Positions 58,422 to 64,000 of a stretch of 64,000 bases of DNA are shown here, one piece after another (position 1 is the first letter of the stretch; every line of letters starts with the position of its first letter). The notes under the pieces are model-generated. The model worked only from the letters and a program-made list of their open reading frames with translations, had not been told where the DNA came from and searched no databases. This DNA comes from Paenalcaligenes niemegkensis (lineage in GTDB: Bacteria; Pseudomonadota; Gammaproteobacteria; Burkholderiales; Burkholderiaceae_B): positions 992,001-1,056,000 of the forward strand of contig NZ_JAKGCT010000004.1 in NCBI RefSeq assembly GCF_022230885.1. Reading direction: 5' to 3'. The position numbers were made by a program, and so were the translations under genes.

Positions 58422-61079
58422 ATGCAGGAACGTTATAGTCACACCGAAGTCGAGCGCAATGCTCAAAGCAACTGGCAACAACGCGACGCTTACCGCGTCA
58501 GTGAAGATGCCATGCAAGCCGACGGCTCGCCTAAACCCAAGTTTTACGCTTGCTCGATGTTGCCTTATCCCAGTGGAAAACTGCACATGGGACATGTACG
58601 CAACTACACCATCAATGACATGATGGCGCGTCAGCTTCGCATGCGTGGCTACAATGTTCTGATGCCCATGGGATGGGACGCCTTTGGCATGCCGGCTGAA
58701 AATGCAGCCATGAAATCCAAGGTACCGCCAGCGCAGTGGACATACGACAACATTGCCTATATGCGAAAGCAAATGCAGGCTATGGGCCTGGCAGTAGACT
58801 GGTCTCGCGAAATGTGCGCATGCGATCCCGAGTATTACAAGTGGAACCAGTGGCTGTTCCTCAAGATGCTGGATAAGGGTGTGGCCTATCGCAAAACCCA
58901 GGTTGTGAACTGGGACCCGGTCGATCAAACCGTATTGGCTAACGAACAGGTCATAGACGGACGGGGCTGGCGTTCAGGGGCAGTGGTAGAGAAGCGTGAA
59001 ATTCCAGGATACTACCTGCGAATTACAGACTATGCCGAAGAACTGCTGGATCACGTCAAGCATAAGCTGCCCGGCTGGCCAGAACGTGTACGCCTGATGC
59101 AGGAGAACTGGATCGGCAAAAGCCAGGGTGTGCGCTTTGCATTTACGCACGACATCCATAACGCGCAGGGCAAGCTCATACAAGATGGCCGCATGTATGT
59201 GTTCACGACACGCGCAGACACCATCATGGGGGTTACCTTTTGCGCCGTGGCCCCCGAGCATCCGCTGGCTACCCACGCCGCACAAGACAAACCCGATCTG
59301 CAAGCCTTTATTGAGGCCTGCAAGCTAGGCGGCACATCTGAAGCCGATCTTGCCCATCGCGAAAAAGAAGGCATGCCTACGGGCCTGCATGTCAGCCATC
59401 CCCTTACCGGTGAAGCCATTCCGGTGTGGGTCGGTAATTATGTATTAATGAGCTATGGCGATGGCGCGGTCATGGGCGTTCCTGCCCATGACGAACGAGA
59501 CTTCGAATTCGCCCTGAAATACGAGCTTCCCATCAAGCAGGTTGTAGGGATTGAAGGCCGTGAATACTCCAGCACTCAATGGTCTGACTGGTATGCTGAC
59601 AAGCAAATCGGCACCACCCTCAACTCTGGAAAATATAACGGCTTAAGCGTCGAAGAAACAGTAGATGCCGTCGCTGAAGATCTGCAAAGCAAAGGTTTGG
59701 GCGAAAAGCAGACCACCTACCGCTTGCGCGACTGGGGTATTTCCCGTCAACGCTATTGGGGTACGCCTATACCCATTATCCATTGCGATGATTGCGGTCC
59801 TGTGCCTGTCCCAGAATCCGACTTGCCGGTTATTTTGCCAGAGCATCTAATCCCGGACGGCAGCGGTAACCCGCTGAACAAAGACGACGAGTTCCTGCAT
59901 TGCAAATGCCCGTCTTGCGGCAAGGACGCCCGTCGCGAAACCGACACCATGGATACCTTCGTAGACTCGTCCTGGTATTTCATGCGCTATGCCTCAGCAG
60001 GCAATAACGACGCCATGGTCGATGCTCGAAACGACTACTGGATGCCAATGGACCAGTACATTGGTGGCATTGAGCACGCGGTTTTACATTTGCTGTATGC
60101 TCGATTCTGGACCAAAGTCATGCGTGACATGGGCTTGCTCAACTTCGACGAGCCCTTCACCCGTCTGCTCTGTCAGGGAATGGTGTTGAACCATATCTAC
60201 TCGCGCCGCAAAGCAAATGGTGGTGTCGAGTATTTCTGGCCTGAAGATGTAGAGAACGTCGTTGACGCCAAGGGCAATATTACTGGCGCCAAATTAAAGT
60301 CTGATGGTTCAGCCATTGACTATGAGGGCATCGGAACGATGTCCAAGTCAAAAAACAACGGGGTCGACCCGCAATCGCTGATTGACACCATGGGAGCCGA
60401 CACCGCTCGCCTGTTTGTCATGTTTGCCAGCCCTCCTGAGCAAACGCTGGAGTGGGCTGACTCCGGGGTTGATGGCGCTAACCGCTTCTTGCGCCGGCTG
60501 TGGAACTTCAGCCGCTCGCATCAACAGAGCATCCGCAATGGCCTTTCCCTATCGCTGGACAGCGCACAGCTTAGCAGCCAAGCAAAGGCGTTGCGCCTAG
60601 AGATACACCGCTTACTCAAGCAAGCCGACTACGACTACCAGCGTATTCAGTACAATACAGTAGTCTCAGGCTGCATGAAGATGCTGAACACGCTCGAAAG
60701 CGCGAAATTAGCGCAAACGCCTGCCGATGACGCGGCCCTGGCCGAAACCACTTCAATTTTAATTCGTGTACTTTACCCGGTCGTACCGCACCTATGCTGG
60801 CAGCTCTGGCGTGACTTGGGCTACGCAGATCAGCAGGGAGATCTACTCGACACAGCGTGGCCGCTTGTCGATGAGGCTGCACTTATCGCAGACGAAATCG
60901 AACTTACCTTGCAGGTAAACGGTAAACTTCGTGGCACAATTAAAGTTGCCCATAATGCTGAAAAAGCTGAAATCGAAAAACAGGCTGCCGCACACGAGGC
61001 CGTTCTTAAGTTTCTCGAAGGCCGCGACGCTAAGCGTATCATTGTGGTTCCCGGCCGTTTAGTTAACGTTGTAGGATAA
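58422..61079 (+). CDS. leuS: leucyl-tRNA synthetase
   Basis: This class Ia synthetase has 885 residues and is intact. The HIGH motif is HMGH at residues 55-58, and KMSKS is represented by [11 protein letters not shown]. The editing (CP1) domain, the zinc-ribbon segment ([19 protein letters not shown]) and the C-terminal KLRGTIKV block are present. The ATG at 58422 is chosen over an upstream codon at 58392. lptE follows 7 bp later. Confidence 0.97.
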   Translation: MQERYSHTEVERNAQSNWQQRDAYRVSEDAMQADGSPKPKFYACSMLPYPSGKLHMGHVRNYTINDMMARQLRMRGYNVLMPMGWDAFGMPAENAAMKSKVPPAQWTYDNIAYMRKQMQAMGLAVDWSREMCACDPEYYKWNQWLFLKMLDKGVAYRKTQVVNWDPVDQTVLANEQVIDGRGWRSGAVVEKREIPGYYLRITDYAEELLDHVKHKLPGWPERVRLMQENWIGKSQGVRFAFTHDIHNAQGKLIQDGRMYVFTTRADTIMGVTFCAVAPEHPLATHAAQDKPDLQAFIEACKLGGTSEADLAHREKEGMPTGLHVSHPLTGEAIPVWVGNYVLMSYGDGAVMGVPAHDERDFEFALKYELPIKQVVGIEGREYSSTQWSDWYADKQIGTTLNSGKYNGLSVEETVDAVAEDLQSKGLGEKQTTYRLRDWGISRQRYWGTPIPIIHCDDCGPVPVPESDLPVILPEHLIPDGSGNPLNKDDEFLHCKCPSCGKDARRETDTMDTFVDSSWYFMRYASAGNNDAMVDARNDYWMPMDQYIGGIEHAVLHLLYARFWTKVMRDMGLLNFDEPFTRLLCQGMVLNHIYSRRKANGGVEYFWPEDVENVVDAKGNITGAKLKSDGSAIDYEGIGTMSKSKNNGVDPQSLIDTMGADTARLFVMFASPPEQTLEWADSGVDGANRFLRRLWNFSRSHQQSIRNGLSLSLDSAQLSSQAKALRLEIHRLLKQADYDYQRIQYNTVVSGCMKMLNTLESAKLAQTPADDAALAETTSILIRVLYPVVPHLCWQLWRDLGYADQQGDLLDTAWPLVDEAALIADEIELTLQVNGKLRGTIKVAHNAEKAEIEKQAAAHEAVLKFLEGRDAKRIIVVPGRLVNVVG

Positions 61080-61086
61080 CTCCCCC

Positions 61087-61746
61087 ATGTACTCTTCCCG
61101 TTCATCGCTTCGTTCGTTTGCCCCGTTACGCTGGCTGTGGATGGGGACAGTGCTGTGCCTGACCTTCTCGCTTAGCGCCTGCGGGTTTCGCATCAAGGGG
61201 CCAGAGCCTTTGCCTTTCGATACGCTCTACACCAACATTTCTGACAACTCGCTTTTTGGGGCTCAGTTACGCCGTGTACTCATTGCCAGCTCCCCAACTC
61301 TGAAATTTGTCGAGGACAGCGCCGATGCAGAGGCTCATCTCATCCAGCTTAGCAATCAGCGCTTTACCCGGGAACTCTCTATCGACCCACAAGGTCACGT
61401 AGAAGAGTATGAGCTGACCGTAGCCTTGAGCTTCCAGCTACTCGATAGTGCGGGCCATGTAATCTTGCCGCCTACACTGCTACAGACCGTCAGGGAGGTT
61501 CCTCACGACCCCAACGCGGTACAGGCCAAGCAAGGCGAAATAGCCACCTTGTTCCTGGCGATGGAGCAGTCACTTATTGATCGCCTGGTGCGTAGGCTCA
61601 GCGCTCCTGATGTAGAAGAAAACTTCAGAAACGCCTCTCAGCTTCCCACCGCTGTGATTGACGACTACGAAGAGCTTGGGCAGCGACCAGAAACGCTGCC
61701 CCTACCCAACGAAATCATCAATCCTCGATCAAACAGCAGCTATTGA
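61087..61746 (+). CDS. lptE: LPS-assembly lipoprotein LptE
   Basis: LptE plugs the LptD barrel and helps insert lipopolysaccharide in the outer membrane. It is 219 residues. The lipobox is LSAC with Cys32, followed by GFRIKG as in other LptE proteins. LYTNISDNSLFGAQLRRVL and REVPHDPNAVQAKQGEIATLF are family-like blocks. The gene sits between leuS and holA, the conserved order. Confidence 0.93.
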   Translation: MYSSRSSLRSFAPLRWLWMGTVLCLTFSLSACGFRIKGPEPLPFDTLYTNISDNSLFGAQLRRVLIASSPTLKFVEDSADAEAHLIQLSNQRFTRELSIDPQGHVEEYELTVALSFQLLDSAGHVILPPTLLQTVREVPHDPNAVQAKQGEIATLFLAMEQSLIDRLVRRLSAPDVEENFRNASQLPTAVIDDYEELGQRPETLPLPNEIINPRSNSSY

Positions 61747-61747
61747 T

Positions 61748-62812
61748 ATGCCACAAACTGTAGACGCCGACGGCTTGCTAAAGCTATTGAATAATAGCAA
61801 GGCCGGTCTGGCTCAGTGCTACGTTGTCTGTGGCGATGAAGTCCTTTTGCAAACAGAAAGCACAGACGCCATCCGTAGCGCTGCCCGTAAACAGGGCTAC
61901 GTCGAGCGCAACAGCTTTGTGTTTGATGGACGAGCCGACTGGTCTCCCGTCTTTGCTGCAAGCCAAAGCGTCTCTTTGTTTGGTGATAAACACACTATCG
62001 AAATATCGCTGCCCGCCGGAAAACCTGGCAAGACAGGCAGTGACGCCCTATTACGCATTGCCGAGATGCTCACTTCAAATGGAGCTCCGGACTCACTGTT
62101 TATTTTTCAGCTGCCCCGGCTGGACCGCAGCACCCGTAACAGTAAATGGGCACAAGCCATTGAACGCACAGCCGTATGGGTCGACGTACCCGTCATCGAG
62201 CGACGGGCGCTGGGCAACTGGATTCAAGTCCGTCTGGCCAGGCAACAGCAACGCGCTGACCGTGAAACGCTCGAATGGCTGTGTGAGAAAGTCGAAGGCA
62301 ACTTGCTAGCCGCCCATCAGGAAATAGCCAAGCTAAGTCTGCTCTACCCTGAAGGCGAACTTAGCCTGGAGGAGGTACAACGGGCTGTATTAAATGTAGC
62401 TCGCTATAATATCTTTGACTTACGCGACGCCATGCTTGGTGGCAATGCCGAACGTGCCCTGACTATATTGCGCGGCCTTGAAGGCGAAGGCGAAGCCTTG
62501 CCCCTGGTGCTTTGGGCCGTAGGCGATGAAATTCGCCTTCTGGCACGGCTGTCACAAGCGCAGGCTGCCGGCCATGACATTAGTGCAGAACTGCGTCGCA
62601 ATCGCGTATTTGGAAATCGTGAGCAGTTGCTGCGCCAAACGCTGCAGCGTGTCCCTGCAAGGGCCTGGCCGCCTGCCCTGCAGCATGCGCACGACGTAGA
62701 CCGTATCATCAAGGGTTTACATCCGGCGGGCAGGCTTGATGACGCCTGGGAAGAAGCGGCCAGACTCACCCTTCGTGTAGCATTAGCGGGGCAACGGCGC
62801 CCTCGCCCCTAA
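61748..62812 (+). CDS. holA: DNA polymerase III subunit delta
   Basis: HolA is the clamp-loader delta subunit, 354 residues from the ATG at 61748. YVVCGDEVLLQTESTDAIR opens the AAA-like domain; LSLEEVQRAVLNVARYNIFDLRDAMLGGNAERAL and the C-terminal helical domain match the family. A longer frame from 61658 overlaps lptE and is rejected. Confidence 0.94.
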   Translation: MPQTVDADGLLKLLNNSKAGLAQCYVVCGDEVLLQTESTDAIRSAARKQGYVERNSFVFDGRADWSPVFAASQSVSLFGDKHTIEISLPAGKPGKTGSDALLRIAEMLTSNGAPDSLFIFQLPRLDRSTRNSKWAQAIERTAVWVDVPVIERRALGNWIQVRLARQQQRADRETLEWLCEKVEGNLLAAHQEIAKLSLLYPEGELSLEEVQRAVLNVARYNIFDLRDAMLGGNAERALTILRGLEGEGEALPLVLWAVGDEIRLLARLSQAQAAGHDISAELRRNRVFGNREQLLRQTLQRVPARAWPPALQHAHDVDRIIKGLHPAGRLDDAWEEAARLTLRVALAGQRRPRP

Positions 62813-62821
62813 CAAGATCTG

Positions 62822-62860
62822 CCCATACCCTTTATAGTATGGGTACACCCTCTTTATTTT
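62822..62860 (+). terminator. weak terminator-like hairpin after holA
   Basis: CCCATAC / GTATGGG forms a 7-bp stem with an 8-nt loop. T-rich sequence starts only about 8 nt later. It may be partial, with read-through to proA. Confidence 0.35.
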
Positions 62861-62871
62861 TGTAATTCATT

Positions 62872-64000
62872 ATGTCTGAAGCCAATCTTATCGCTGATGA
62901 AAAGCCCCTAAGCCTAGCCGATCACATGGTCCAGATAGGCAGGCAAGCCCGCGCGGCTGCCCGTATTATGCGCAACGCCTCGGGGCGTGATAAAGCCCGC
63001 GCACTGCATGTCATGGCAGATCTTCTTGTTGAGCAAAAATCACAACTACAAGAGGCAAATGCCAAAGATCTAATTGCTGCACGCGAACGAGGCATTGAAA
63101 CCGCCCTGCTTGACCGTCTAACCCTTTCCGACCGGGCCTTAGAGTTAATGGCCATCGGCTTACGGCAAATTGCCGATATGCCAGATCCGGTAGGCACGCT
63201 GGGTCCGACCACACAGCGTCCCAACGGCATGCAGGTTGCCCAAATGCGTGTACCCCTGGGGGTGATCGGCATCATCTACGAATCACGTCCAAATGTCACT
63301 ATCGACGCCGCTGCACTGTGCCTCAAGTCAGGCAACGCAACCTTGCTACGGGGCGGAAGCGAGGCGCTGCACTCAAACCTTGCCTTGGGCAAAATCATTC
63401 GTGCCGGGCTGGAAGCCGCCGGACTGCCCGCTAATGCAGTCCAGGTCATCGGCACCACGGATCGTGCCGCTGTCGGCCATCTGATCACCATGACCCAGTA
63501 CGTGGATGTTATTGTGCCCCGGGGTGGAAAAGGCCTTATCGAACGCCTTAGCGCTGAAGCCAAGGTCCCTTTAATCAAGCACCTTGATGGTAATTGCCAT
63601 GTCTACATTGACGCGGCGGCCGATGTGGAAAAAGCACACAAAATTGCCATTAATGCCAAGACCTATCGTTATGGCATTTGCGGTGCCATGGAAACCTTGC
63701 TTGTTCACAGCGACATTGCACCCTCGGTACTCCCCGACCTGGCTCAGGCTCTACTCGACAAAGGCGTTGAACTCCGGGCTTGTGAACGCACCAGCGCCTT
63801 GATCAGCAAGGCTACGCCTGCCACTGAAAGTGATTGGGAAACTGAGTTCCTTGCACCAGTACTGGCGATCCGTATCGTTGATTCAATCGACCAGGCCATT
63901 GATCACATCGCCAAATACAGTTCTGAACATACCGAATCCATTGTCACTGAAGATCTAAGCGCAGCAAGACGTTTTCAGCGTGAAGTCGACTCCAGTTCAG
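62872..64000 (+). CDS. proA: gamma-glutamyl phosphate reductase (runs off the window)
   Basis: ProA makes glutamate semialdehyde for proline synthesis. The first 376 residues are present and in frame; the 3' end lies beyond 64000. [63 protein letters not shown] and [19 protein letters not shown] (catalytic Cys in YGICGAMET) are diagnostic. Proline is also a compatible solute, which fits the ectoine genes in this window. Confidence 0.96.
   Translation, partial: MSEANLIADEKPLSLADHMVQIGRQARAAARIMRNASGRDKARALHVMADLLVEQKSQLQEANAKDLIAARERGIETALLDRLTLSDRALELMAIGLRQIADMPDPVGTLGPTTQRPNGMQVAQMRVPLGVIGIIYESRPNVTIDAAALCLKSGNATLLRGGSEALHSNLALGKIIRAGLEAAGLPANAVQVIGTTDRAAVGHLITMTQYVDVIVPRGGKGLIERLSAEAKVPLIKHLDGNCHVYIDAAADVEKAHKIAINAKTYRYGICGAMETLLVHSDIAPSVLPDLAQALLDKGVELRACERTSALISKATPATESDWETEFLAPVLAIRIVDSIDQAIDHIAKYSSEHTESIVTEDLSAARRFQREVDSSS

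Overview
The window reads as chromosomal DNA of a betaproteobacterium of the Alcaligenaceae (Bordetella/Alcaligenes relatives). This rests on the gyrA-ompA-ubiG-gph order, the short Bordetella-type OmpA, the tmRNA tag ANDERFALAA, and protein sequences that look Bordetella-like throughout. The species cannot be named from sequence alone. There is no prophage, insertion sequence, CRISPR array or tRNA gene. Most of the window is housekeeping DNA, with one osmoadaptation island.

Layout. 1-4.9 kb: gyrA 5' part, ompA, ubiG-gph, a small protein and an atypical SDR. 4.9-7.5 kb: tmRNA, sstT and a LysE exporter. 7.5-8.9 kb: a mostly non-coding stretch with a 35-residue membrane protein, a promoter followed by a strongly structured RNA candidate, and a small unknown gene behind a palindrome. 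8.9-12.8 kb: a SpeD-SpeE fusion, a manganese exporter under a yybP-ykoY riboswitch, azoR and ribA. 13-20 kb: small secreted proteins, purB, a GST, mnmA, and aroG preceded by a Phe/Tyr-rich leader peptide and attenuator. 20.2-27.5 kb: ehuBCDA (ectoine/hydroxyectoine import) facing ectR-ectABCD (synthesis), with a hairpin terminator between them and a consensus promoter carrying an inverted repeat in front of ectR. 27.5-39.5 kb: tldD, a nitrilase, an H-NS protein, pepN, fbp, qor, an EamA transporter, a GhrA-like reductase and a HerA-like ATPase. 39.6-46.3 kb: yebC-purD-hemF-nadD-rsfS-rlmH-pyk-maf. 46.3-54.8 kb: a DUF945 protein, a hydroxyacid dehydrogenase, maiA, fkpB-ispH, radC, rpmE2, an ArnT-like glycosyltransferase and a betaine-type binding protein that lacks its central lobe. 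54.9-64 kb: cfa, a Bcr/CflA transporter, rpmBG, and leuS-lptE-holA-proA.

How the genes work together. Ectoine synthesis and uptake, the betaine-type binding protein, cyclopropane fatty acid synthase, proA and the polyamine fusion suggest a bacterium that meets osmotic or membrane stress. Several genes carry readable cis-regulation: the aroG attenuator, the manganese riboswitch, the ectR promoter with its inverted repeat, and palindromes at several small promoters.

Data quality. Seventeen genes are broken by 20 single-base indels, and every one can be placed in a homopolymer run of 3-7 bases. The downstream frames stay conserved. These are most simply sequencing or assembly errors, so the genes are annotated as full-length CDS with the frameshift noted. 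Protein lengths given for them are after repair.
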